DNA of 64,000 bases from contig CAKUGH010000001.1 of assembly GCA_934654605.1 (NCBI GenBank), positions 1-64,000 of the forward strand, read 5' to 3'. Shown piece by piece: positions 35,270 to 42,588 of the stretch (its first letter is position 1; each line of letters opens with the position of its first letter). Below the pieces are notes generated by a model. That model made no database searches, had not been told where the DNA came from, and saw only the letters and a program-made list of their open reading frames with translations. The position numbers and the translations under genes were made by a program. This DNA is from an uncultured Collinsella sp. (GTDB lineage: Bacteria; Actinomycetota; Coriobacteriia; Coriobacteriales; Coriobacteriaceae).

Positions 35270-36235
35270 CTAGAAATTCTTGTCGAGGAAGCCGTTGACC
35301 GTGCTCCAGTAGAGCTCGGGGTCGACCTGCGCACTCTTGGCGTGGGCGGCGCCGTGGATGGTGAGCTTTTGTTTGACCTTGCTGGCGCACGCCTCGTAGT
35401 TTTGGTCGAGCATGCTGTACGGCACAAAGGTATCCTGGTCGCCGTGGATAAAGAGCATGGGAACCGTTGCACGCTTGAGCTGCTCCACGCTGCTGGCCTT
35501 ATGAAAGTCGTAGCCTGCACGTACGTTGCACACCAGATTGGCCACATCGAGCAACGGAAAACTGGGCAAGCCAAATACGTCCTTGAGCTGCAGGGAGAAC
35601 TCGTCCCAAACGCTCGTGTAGCCGCAGTCCTCGATAATGCACTTCACGTTTGCCGGCAGAGGTTCCCCCGCCACGTTCATGGCGGTTGCCGCGCCCATCG
35701 ACTCGCCAAAGACCAGGATGCGCGCCTCGGGATCTGCCGCAACAATCTGCCCGATCCACGCGACGACGTCGAACCGTTCGGGCCAGCCCATGCCGATGTA
35801 GTCGCCGCCGGAGCGCTCGTGGGCACGAGCGGCGGGCGCGAGCACGTTCATGCCCCGGTCGTGGAAACGCTTGACGTATCGTGCCATGCCGATGGGCTCG
35901 TTGGTGTATCCGTGCAGGCAGACGGCGTAGTCGTTGGTGCTCTCCGGTGCGGCAAAATACCAAGCGGCAAGCTCGGTCCCGTCATCCGCGGTGAGGCTGC
36001 TGCTCTCGCGGCGCTCCTTAAACCACGCCCGTGCCTCGGTCTCCTCGGCATCCATCTGCTCGCCTTTTTCGGCGTCCTTGCCGTCCTGCATCATCTTCAT
36101 GGTGTACGGCGCTTGGGGGTTCAGGGCAAAGTCGAATAGGAAGTTGCCGGCAAACCCGAGCAGCGCGACAACAAGCGCCAGCGCAACGACGCCGGCTATC
36201 TTCAACTTTCGATAAGAACGTGCGTTTTGAGACAT
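35270..36235 (-). CDS. Membrane-anchored alpha/beta hydrolase
   Basis: This 321-residue protein has an N-terminal membrane helix (about 12-35) and an exported or membrane-associated hydrolase domain. Catalytic features are the nucleophile elbow FGESMG (serine near 175), an oxyanion region CLHGYTN, an aspartate in FIHGDQDTFVP and a histidine in HGAAHAKS. It resembles the YqkD/BEM46-like group of serine hydrolases; the substrate is unknown. It is transcribed alone from a promoter region shared with the divergent hemolysin III gene. Confidence 0.9.
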   Translation of the reverse strand: MSQNARSYRKLKIAGVVALALVVALLGFAGNFLFDFALNPQAPYTMKMMQDGKDAEKGEQMDAEETEARAWFKERRESSSLTADDGTELAAWYFAAPESTNDYAVCLHGYTNEPIGMARYVKRFHDRGMNVLAPAARAHERSGGDYIGMGWPERFDVVAWIGQIVAADPEARILVFGESMGAATAMNVAGEPLPANVKCIIEDCGYTSVWDEFSLQLKDVFGLPSFPLLDVANLVCNVRAGYDFHKASSVEQLKRATVPMLFIHGDQDTFVPYSMLDQNYEACASKVKQKLTIHGAAHAKSAQVDPELYWSTVNGFLDKNF

Positions 36236-36256
36236 AAAGAAGCTTTCCTATAAGAT

Positions 36257-36315
36257 GTTAATACATCAACATTTAATGCAAGCGCATTATGGATGTTCGC
36301 CGTTGATGCGTCAAC
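36257..36315. promoter_or_regulatory. Divergent control region with two GTTRATRCRTCAAC sites
   Basis: GTTAATACATCAAC (36257-36270) and GTTGATGCGTCAAC (36302-36315) are near-identical dyads 45 bp apart. Between them lies another palindrome, TAATGC-AAGC-GCATTA (36274-36289). They sit just upstream of the minus-strand hydrolase start (36235) and within 110 bp of the plus-strand hemolysin III start, so a dimeric repressor of TetR or MarR type could bind there. Confidence 0.6.
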
Positions 36316-36422
36316 AAGCAAAGAATGGGTAAACAAAGGGTCACGTAAGGTGCAAATTTCGCACGTACCCAGACGCTTTGATATAGTGTTGAGAACTATT
36401 TATGTTGGAGGATGTAACCGGC

Positions 36423-37106
36423 ATGTCCGATTCGAGCGACAGTTCCAAGCCGCGACCTAAGGCCGCGGCCGTTCCGCACTACACGGTGGGCGAGGAGATC
36501 ATGAACTCCGTCACCCATGGTGTCGGCTGCCTGCTGGGCATCGCAGCACTTGTGCTTCTGATTGTGTTCGCCGCCCTGCGTGGCGGCGGTCCGACTCATA
36601 TGGCCGCAGCAATTGTCTATGGCGTCAGTATCATCCTCGAATACCTAGCCTCCACGCTCTACCACGCGATTCAGCCCGAGCGCGCCAAGCGCGTGTTCCG
36701 CATTATCGACCACAGCTGCATCTACCTGCTCATTGCGGGCAGCTATACGCCGTTTTGCCTCATCACGCTCGCAAACGAAGGCGGCCCTGCGCTGTTCTTT
36801 GCGGTATGGGCCATCGCCATTATCGGCATCGCGCTCGAGTGCTTTATGCGCGAGCGTCAGCCGCACTGGGTAAGCGGCCTGGTCTACCTGTTAATGGGCT
36901 GGCTCGTTGTCTTTAAACTACCTGCGCTCGTGGCGCTGCTGAACCCCGTCGCGTTGGCGCTGCTCGCCGTCGGCGGCGTGTGCTACACCGTGGGCGTGCC
37001 GTTCTATATCGCCAAAAACGTGCGCTATCTGCACAGTGTTTTCCACTTGTGGGTGCTCGCCGGCAGCATCTTCCAGTTCATGGCGGTGATCCTCTTCGTA
37101 ATCTAG
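36423..37106 (+). CDS. Hemolysin III family (YqfA/PAQR-like) membrane protein
   Basis: This protein of about 227 residues has seven membrane helices and the family motifs NSVTHGVGCLLG, STLYHAI and DHSCIYLLIAGSYTPF, with a C-terminal HLWVLAGSIFQF. The conserved histidines and aspartate form the predicted metal site of the PAQR/HlyIII fold. The biochemical role is not established. ATG 36423 is preferred, with TTGGAGG at 36405-36411; an in-frame ATG at 36402 lacks a ribosome site. Confidence 0.92.
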   Translation: MSDSSDSSKPRPKAAAVPHYTVGEEIMNSVTHGVGCLLGIAALVLLIVFAALRGGGPTHMAAAIVYGVSIILEYLASTLYHAIQPERAKRVFRIIDHSCIYLLIAGSYTPFCLITLANEGGPALFFAVWAIAIIGIALECFMRERQPHWVSGLVYLLMGWLVVFKLPALVALLNPVALALLAVGGVCYTVGVPFYIAKNVRYLHSVFHLWVLAGSIFQFMAVILFVI

Positions 37107-37217
37107 CGATCGCGACTATGCCCGCGGCATCCAAACGGCCGTCGGGCGCAATTGCCCTATCCGTCACCTACGCTTACTACCCAACGTCCCGAATCTTGGA
37201 GGTTCGAGAAACTCCCG

Positions 37218-38591
37218 ATGGACATAACCATCTCCCTTATTACCACGCTCGTCCTGACGCTTATCAACGGCTACTTCTCCATGTCCGAGATGGCGCTCAC
37301 CACGGCCAAGCGCGCCGTGCTGGAGCACGAGGCCGAGGAGGGCGACAAACGCGCCGAGCGCGCCATTAAGCTGGCCGCCGACTCCGACCAGTTGCTGGCC
37401 ACCATCCAGGTCGCCATCACGCTCGTGGGCTTCGCCTCGTCCGCCGTTGCCTCGACGAGCCTGTCCGACCCGCTCGCCGCGTGGCTCATGAGCTTTGGCA
37501 TCGCGCCGCTCTCCGCCATCGCGCGCGGCCTGGCGCCGGTCATCATCACCGTCGCGGTCGCCTTCGTGTCCATCGTGATCGGCGAGCTCGTGCCCAAGCG
37601 CATCGGCCTCGCCAACGCCGAAGGTGTATCCAAGCAAGTCGTGGGGCCGCTCTCCGTGTTCCAAAAGATCGCCCGCCCGCTCGTGTGGCTGACCGGCGCC
37701 TGCTCCGACGGCCTGGCCCGCATCCTGCGCATCAAGAGCGCCGACGATCGCCAGAACGTCTCGGAAGAAGAGATCAAGTACATGGTCTCGGAGCAGGACG
37801 ACCTGCTCGACGAGGAAAAGCGCATGATCCACGAGATCTTCGACCTGGGCGACACCGTGGCCCGCGAGGTCATGGTGCCGCGCGTGGATACCACCATGTG
37901 CGAGGACGACGAGACGGTCGCCCATGTGCTATCCACCATGCGCCAAACCGGCTTCAGCCGTATCCCCGTCTATCACGAGGATCCCGATAACGTCGCAGGC
38001 ATCGCGCACATCAAGGACCTGATTCAGCCCGCGCTCGACGGCAAGGGCGACCAGCCCATCGCCGGCTTTTTGCGCGATGCCACCTTTGTGCCCGATACCA
38101 AGGACATCCTGCCGCTGCTGTCCGAGATGCAGACCTCGCACGACCAGATCGTGGTGGTCGTGGACGAGTACGGCGGCACGGCCGGCATCATCACCATCGA
38201 GGACATCGTCGAGGAGATCGTCGGCGAGATCGAGGACGAGTTCGACCCCGACAACAAGTACCTCACGCGCCTTTCGCGCCGCGAGTGGCTCGTCGATGGG
38301 CGTTTTTCGTGCGATGACGCGATTGAGCTTGGTTGGCCGCTCGAGGAAAGCGATGATTATGAGACCATCGCCGGCTGGATTTTGGAGCTTTGCGACTCGG
38401 TGCCCGACATCGGAGAGGTGTTTGAGGTCGCGGGGTACAAGTTTAAGGTGCAGTCGATGCGTGGCCAGCGTATCTCGCTCATTCGCGTGATCGCTCCGGC
38501 CGAAACCGATAAGAAGGATTCCGAGTCCTCGGCGGAGAAGCCGGCGGCGTCGGGCGCGGGTCTTGCGGATCCGCACGATGGCGACGAGTAG
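37218..38591 (+). CDS. CNNM/CorC-HlyC family membrane protein with CBS pair
   Basis: This 457-residue protein has a DUF21 membrane domain (about 1-180; NGYFSMSEMALTTAKRA near the start), a CBS pair (about 200-320; MVPRVDTTM, GFSRIPVYH, VVVDEYGGTAGIITIEDIVE) and a C-terminal CorC_HlyC domain (about 340-425) with an acidic, variable tail. The family is linked to Mg2+/Co2+ export or homeostasis, which fits the MgtE and NRAMP-type genes a few kb downstream. The start at 37218 follows TTGGAGG. Confidence 0.92.
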   Translation: MDITISLITTLVLTLINGYFSMSEMALTTAKRAVLEHEAEEGDKRAERAIKLAADSDQLLATIQVAITLVGFASSAVASTSLSDPLAAWLMSFGIAPLSAIARGLAPVIITVAVAFVSIVIGELVPKRIGLANAEGVSKQVVGPLSVFQKIARPLVWLTGACSDGLARILRIKSADDRQNVSEEEIKYMVSEQDDLLDEEKRMIHEIFDLGDTVAREVMVPRVDTTMCEDDETVAHVLSTMRQTGFSRIPVYHEDPDNVAGIAHIKDLIQPALDGKGDQPIAGFLRDATFVPDTKDILPLLSEMQTSHDQIVVVVDEYGGTAGIITIEDIVEEIVGEIEDEFDPDNKYLTRLSRREWLVDGRFSCDDAIELGWPLEESDDYETIAGWILELCDSVPDIGEVFEVAGYKFKVQSMRGQRISLIRVIAPAETDKKDSESSAEKPAASGAGLADPHDGDE

Positions 38592-38615
38592 GACAAGGAC
38601 GAGTAGGGGAGAGTT

Positions 38616-39449
38616 ATGGCAGGCCTGTTCAACATCCTTAAGGTCACCGTCAGCGAGGACAAGATTTGCGCGCACGTGCTGGTGAATCCCGGCATGCCGC
38701 TCATGACCTCGGAGGATATCGAGGCCACGGCGCGCGTGTACTATCTGGTGCCCGCGATTGCCAAGCACCTGTGCCTGGGCGATTCGGGCCGCGAGTTCCA
38801 GGACTGCATGGGCCAGACTGAGCTTTGCCACCTGCTGGAGCACGTGACGGTCGAGCTCATGAATGAGACCGGTCTTGCTGGCAGCATCTCGTGCGGTCGC
38901 ACGCGCGTGAGCGAGCATGACGAGCGTGTCTTTGAGGTTGAGCTTTCGTGCCCCGACGACGCGTTGGCCATTGGCGCGCTGTCGTCGGCGACCTTTATGA
39001 TGGACTGGGCGTACCTGCATGCCGACCAGCCGGCCCCCGATGTGGACGGCACGGTCGCGGGCCTGCGCAACCTGGTGCTGGGAATGCGTGCCGAGGCCGA
39101 GGGCAAGGATCCGCACGAGGCCGTCGCCGCTGCGAACGGCGAGGACGTGGCCGAGGATGCGGTCGAGGGCGACACTCCTGCCGCCGACGCCGCCGAGCCT
39201 GTTGTCGATGCCACCGCCGAGCCCGTTTCCGCCGAGCCGCAGGGCGTCCCCAGCTTTGACGACGAGCCGCAGATGGCAATCGATACCGAGGGTGCGGTCG
39301 CCGAGAACCACGAGGCCCCCGCTGCCGTCTTTGGCGGCGCGGCGACCGTTCCGGCGGGACCCGCACACGAGGGCAGCCTGCCGCTCGTGGACGGTGCCGG
39401 TGAGGACCCGGCCGCCACGATGGCCATGCCCACCATGCCCCAGGAGTAG
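38616..39449 (+). CDS. Protein with cyanophycin-synthetase N-terminal-like domain and acidic tail
   Basis: This is a 277-residue protein. Residues about 1-145 contain CHLLEHVTVELMNETGLAG, then GRTRVSEHDERVFEVEL, then a segment with DDALAIGALSSAT. This order, an H-x-x-EHV-x-x-E-L helix followed by a G-R-T-R turn and a strand, is what I know from the N-terminal domain of cyanophycin synthetase (CphA). The ATP-grasp and Mur-ligase domains are absent. Residues 145-277 are alanine, glutamate and proline-rich and look disordered. The stand-alone role is unknown. GGGGAGAGTT precedes the start, and the gene follows the CorC/HlyC gene by 24 bases. Confidence 0.65.
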   Translation: MAGLFNILKVTVSEDKICAHVLVNPGMPLMTSEDIEATARVYYLVPAIAKHLCLGDSGREFQDCMGQTELCHLLEHVTVELMNETGLAGSISCGRTRVSEHDERVFEVELSCPDDALAIGALSSATFMMDWAYLHADQPAPDVDGTVAGLRNLVLGMRAEAEGKDPHEAVAAANGEDVAEDAVEGDTPAADAAEPVVDATAEPVSAEPQGVPSFDDEPQMAIDTEGAVAENHEAPAAVFGGAATVPAGPAHEGSLPLVDGAGEDPAATMAMPTMPQE

Positions 39450-39585
39450 GTTCACTCGCTTATCACCATCATGTACCTGCGCTTTTACCGTACGCAGATG
39501 AGCGGAACGGCAAGTGTTGCGCTGCGGGTATAATGGACAGCATTCAAACGGTGGGCATTGAGGTGCCCGCAGGAGAGGAATGATC

Positions 39586-39975
39586 ATGGGAAAGACTTTC
39601 AGCTTTGTCTCCGGTGCGCTCTTTGGTGCTGCTGCCGGCGCTATCATCGGCGTTGCCCTGGCCCCGCGCTCGGGTGCCGAGACCCGCGCCATGGCTGCCG
39701 ATATCGCCAACGACGCCTGGGACAACATGCGTGACACCTACGAGCACAGCGCCGAGGAGGCCCGTGCCGCGGTCAACGACTTTGGTCCGATGGTCGACGC
39801 CAAGACCGATGACCTGCGCGCCAAGGTCGACCTGGCCCGCGAGCGCATGGACCAGCTGCGCGAGCAGCTCAACGACGCCATCTCGGGCGGCAACGTAACG
39901 CCCGCTGCCGACGTCGTGGTCGAGAACGCCACCGAGGCCGATACCGAGGCCACGGAGCCCTCGACCGAGGCATAA
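39586..39975 (+). CDS. YtxH-like membrane-anchored small protein
   Basis: This protein of about 129 residues has an N-terminal glycine/alanine-rich helix (FVSGALFGAAAGAIIGVALAP) followed by the RSGAETRA turn and a long amphipathic helix, which is the YtxH/general-stress-like layout. AGGAGAGG at 39571-39578 favours ATG 39586 over 39580. The stop overlaps the next start (TAATG), so it is coupled to the PRC-barrel gene. Confidence 0.8.
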   Translation: MGKTFSFVSGALFGAAAGAIIGVALAPRSGAETRAMAADIANDAWDNMRDTYEHSAEEARAAVNDFGPMVDAKTDDLRAKVDLARERMDQLREQLNDAISGGNVTPAADVVVENATEADTEATEPSTEA

Positions 39976-40730
39976 TGCGCGCAGGGGATTTTGTCGGCGT
40001 CAAGGTTTATCGCAAGCCTGCCGAAGACAAGCGCACCAAAAAGGACGGCACGCCGCGCAGCCCCAAAAAGCTCGGCAAGATTCACTTTCCCGTCTTTACT
40101 CCGGGCGGCACGCGCGTGGTGGGCTTTATGGTCCGCCAGTCCGATATCGCGGGCATGATCGAGCGTCCCGACCGCTTTGTGGCGCTCGATGCCATTGGCG
40201 TCTATGAGGGCGCTGTCGCGGTCGACGACGTCAAGGGCACCTATGATGCCGCCGCGGCCAAGCGCCTCGATATCAACCTGGACGATTGCATCATCTGGGT
40301 CGGCATGGACGTGCGCACGGAATCGGGCGATGTCGTGGGCTATTGCTCGGACGTTGAGTTTAAGCCGCGCTCGGGTATCGTGCAGGCGTTCTATGTGACC
40401 GCCGGCACCGCTTCGAGCGTGCTGGTGGGCGACACGCAGGTGCCGCCGACGATGCTGCGCGGCTACGAGAACGGCGCGATGATTGTCTCGGACGAGGTCA
40501 AGGCGCTCGGGTATTCGGGCGGTGCGGCCGCCAAGGCTGCCGAGGCCAGTGTCGTGGTGGGCGATAAGGTCAAGAAGGGCGCCAAGGTGCTCGATGACAA
40601 GGGATCGGTCGCCGTGGACAAGGGCAGTCGCGCACTGGGCAAGCAGCTCGGCAAGACGCGCGGTATGTTCAAGGCCTTTAAGGACGAATATCAAAAGGCG
40701 AGCGGGGGCTCGTCAAAAGCTAGCAAATAG
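39975..40730 (+). CDS. PRC-barrel domain protein
   Basis: This 251-residue protein has two PRC-barrel-like segments: one at about 25-95 (GKIHFPVFTPGGTRVVGFMV) and one at about 105-165 (VRTESGDVVGYCSDVEFKPRSG). A basic C-terminal region rich in K and G follows. PRC barrels occur in ribosome-maturation and membrane-adaptor proteins; here the partner is probably the YtxH-like protein encoded just upstream in an overlapping gene. Confidence 0.78.
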   Translation: MRAGDFVGVKVYRKPAEDKRTKKDGTPRSPKKLGKIHFPVFTPGGTRVVGFMVRQSDIAGMIERPDRFVALDAIGVYEGAVAVDDVKGTYDAAAAKRLDINLDDCIIWVGMDVRTESGDVVGYCSDVEFKPRSGIVQAFYVTAGTASSVLVGDTQVPPTMLRGYENGAMIVSDEVKALGYSGGAAAKAAEASVVVGDKVKKGAKVLDDKGSVAVDKGSRALGKQLGKTRGMFKAFKDEYQKASGGSSKASK

Positions 40731-40802
40731 CGACGTACCAAATGATGGGAGGCGAGCCGGAGACATGTTGCTCCGGCTCGCTGTGTTTATGGGGGAGGGC
40801 AC

Positions 40803-42209
40803 ATGCGCCAAAACGGATCCAACTTAAACGGGCGCTCCGGTGCGCGTCCGACGGCTCGCCGCGACCTGGGGCAGCTGCCCAGCGGTCAGCGTCGACGTCG
40901 CCGTAAGCCCGGCGCGGTGTACCTCAACCATAGCCGCGGGTTTAGCGACCGCAGCGCGCGCATTGGCAACGGACGCACACCGCGCCGGCCGTCCCGTCTG
41001 CCCTATGCGCTCATCGCCGTGGGCTGCGCGCTCGTGCTGTTTATCGCTGCCGTCGTGGGCTACGTCAACCGCAGCGTGGACGTTGTGCTTAACGGCCAGG
41101 AGACCGCGGTACGCGTGGGTTCTACGCTGCAGAATCTTATCGACGACCAAGGCCTGACCGAAACGTACGACGCCGGCGACCTGCTGGCCGTCGACGATAG
41201 CGTGCTCAAGCGCCATGGCGGCGAAAAGCTGTCGGTGAAGGTTGACGGTAAGCGCGTGAAGCAGGGCAAATGGGATAGTCGCGAGCTTACGGGCGGCGAG
41301 AAAGTGACGGTCAAGGACGGCCGCAACACCTACGAGAAGCACGAGGTCCAGGCCACGACTATCGAGCCAAAGCTCAAGGTCGAGGGCACGGGTGCCATTG
41401 AGTATGTCAAAACTTGGGGCGTCCAGGGCCGCTCCGAGGTGTGGGTTGGCGAGCAGTCGGGCAAGACGCAGGACCGCGGCGAGGTTGTGCCCGCCACCGA
41501 CTGCGTAGTCGAGTGCGCAAGCGTAGCGCCCAAGGGCAACGAAAAGTGCGTGGCCCTGACGTTTGACGAGGGCCCGAGTGGTGCGACCAAGCAGATCTTG
41601 CAGGTGCTCAAGGAAAAGGGCGTGAGCGCCACGTTCTTCCTTTCGGGCGATGCGGCCGAAGCCTCGCCCGCTACCGCCAAGGCGATTGTCGATGCCGGGT
41701 GCGAGATCGGCTCCAACAGTTACAGCGACGATTCGCTCAAGGGCGAAGATCGCGAGACGGTGCGCAATCAGATCTCGAAGGGCACCGAGGCGATTAAGTC
41801 GGCGACCGGCGTTGAGACGATGCTGTTGCGCGCTCCCTACGCCGCGTTTGACGAGCAAAACTGGATCGACTCGATGGACCTGGTGTCCGCCGTGGTCTCG
41901 TGGAATATCGACTCGGGCGACTGGCTGCTCAACGGTGCCGACGAGCAGGTCTCGACGGTGCTCGATTCGGTGACGCCGGGCAACATTGTGCTGCTCACCG
42001 ATAGCGACGAGTGCGCTGAACAGACGCTCGAGGCGCTGCCGCAGATTATCGACGGCCTTGTTGCCGACGGCTACAAGATCGTGACGCTCAGCGACTTGGT
42101 CAAGACGGACACGTCGCTGAGCAAAAAGCTCACCTCGCTGACGAAGGTCACGATGCCCAAAAGCGCCGTGTTCCCCCAACTCGCCGAGGACGACGACACC
42201 ACGGAGTAG
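40803..42209 (+). CDS. Membrane-anchored NodB-fold protein lacking the usual metal ligands
   Basis: This is a 468-residue protein with a basic, cytoplasmic N-terminus (RRRRRK), a membrane helix at about 70-90 and a beta-rich extracellular segment with repeated VRVGSTLQNLIDDQ-like and GEKVTVKDGR strands. A NodB/polysaccharide-deacetylase fold follows at about 245-450. Motif 1 is TFDEGP instead of TFDDGP; motif 2 is SNSYSDD where the zinc-binding H-(S/T)-x-x-H is expected; motif 3 RAPY and the SWNIDSGDW motif remain; motif 5 is LLTDSD rather than LLHD. The metal-binding residues thus appear lost, and the protein is likely a non-catalytic binder or uses another chemistry. GGGGGAGGG precedes the ATG. 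Confidence 0.8.
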   Translation: MRQNGSNLNGRSGARPTARRDLGQLPSGQRRRRRKPGAVYLNHSRGFSDRSARIGNGRTPRRPSRLPYALIAVGCALVLFIAAVVGYVNRSVDVVLNGQETAVRVGSTLQNLIDDQGLTETYDAGDLLAVDDSVLKRHGGEKLSVKVDGKRVKQGKWDSRELTGGEKVTVKDGRNTYEKHEVQATTIEPKLKVEGTGAIEYVKTWGVQGRSEVWVGEQSGKTQDRGEVVPATDCVVECASVAPKGNEKCVALTFDEGPSGATKQILQVLKEKGVSATFFLSGDAAEASPATAKAIVDAGCEIGSNSYSDDSLKGEDRETVRNQISKGTEAIKSATGVETMLLRAPYAAFDEQNWIDSMDLVSAVVSWNIDSGDWLLNGADEQVSTVLDSVTPGNIVLLTDSDECAEQTLEALPQIIDGLVADGYKIVTLSDLVKTDTSLSKKLTSLTKVTMPKSAVFPQLAEDDDTTE

Positions 42210-42220
42210 CTCAAGCGAGT

Positions 42221-42265
42221 GGCACGGTGGGGCAAATACTACTGATTACTTTGTTCTACCGTGCC
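42221..42265. repeat. Hairpin repeat after NodB-fold gene
   Basis: GGCACGGT and ACCGTGCC pair around a 29-base interior, which carries CAAA/TTTG pairing and the 13-mer CTGATTACTTTGT seen also at 26353-26368. It follows the stop by 11 bases and may serve as a transcript end, but no T-run follows. Confidence 0.55.
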
Positions 42266-42375
42266 TGCCCAGCTCTATGTCACGGATACGTCAACGTTTG
42301 GTATGCCTGCAATGTGCAGCGCATAAATTCGGTGCCGCAGCGCAATGCTGATGCTATAGTTACTGCGGTTAATGA

Positions 42376-42571
42376 GGGTCAAGAGAAAGGTTACAGGTGA
42401 AATCCAAACCTCGACCATACAGTCGATGACCCCATGCAGGTGCTTTTTGCGCATGCACGGGGTGTGAGCGTCGAGCGGCGTGCCGCCCGCGCATGCGTAT
42501 ACATATCAAACAATCCACGGATAGCGTGCCCGCATGCACGCGATCCGAAGGAATAATGATGGGGAGCACCA
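42376..42571 (+). promoter_or_regulatory. Structured leader upstream of mgtE, candidate RNA switch
   Basis: GGGTCA (42376-42381) pairs with TGACCC (42427-42432). Inside are two small stems: AGGTT (42388-42392) with AACCT (42407-42411), and TCGAC (42411-42415) with GTCGA (42422-42426). A competing stem pairs CCCCATGCA (42430-42438) with TGCACGGGG (42454-42462), sharing bases 42430-42432, so the two folds exclude each other. The consensus sequences of the Mg2+ M-box riboswitch are not recognisable. The rest of the leader is G/C-rich without further clear pairs. Confidence 0.45.
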
Positions 42572-42588
42572 TTGAATTATCTGAGTGA
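42556..42588 (+). CDS. 10-codon upstream ORF overlapping mgtE start
   Basis: After GAAGGA (42548-42553), ATGATG begins a frame encoding MMGSTIELSE and ending in TGA at 42586-42588. It overlaps the TTG start of mgtE (42572) by 17 bases in another frame. Translating this peptide would affect initiation at the mgtE start. The small size limits confidence. Confidence 0.4.
   Translation: MMGSTIELSE

Noticed and set aside
42361-42571. M-box magnesium riboswitch
   Set aside because: The upstream leader has structure, but the conserved M-box sequence blocks could not be aligned with it.
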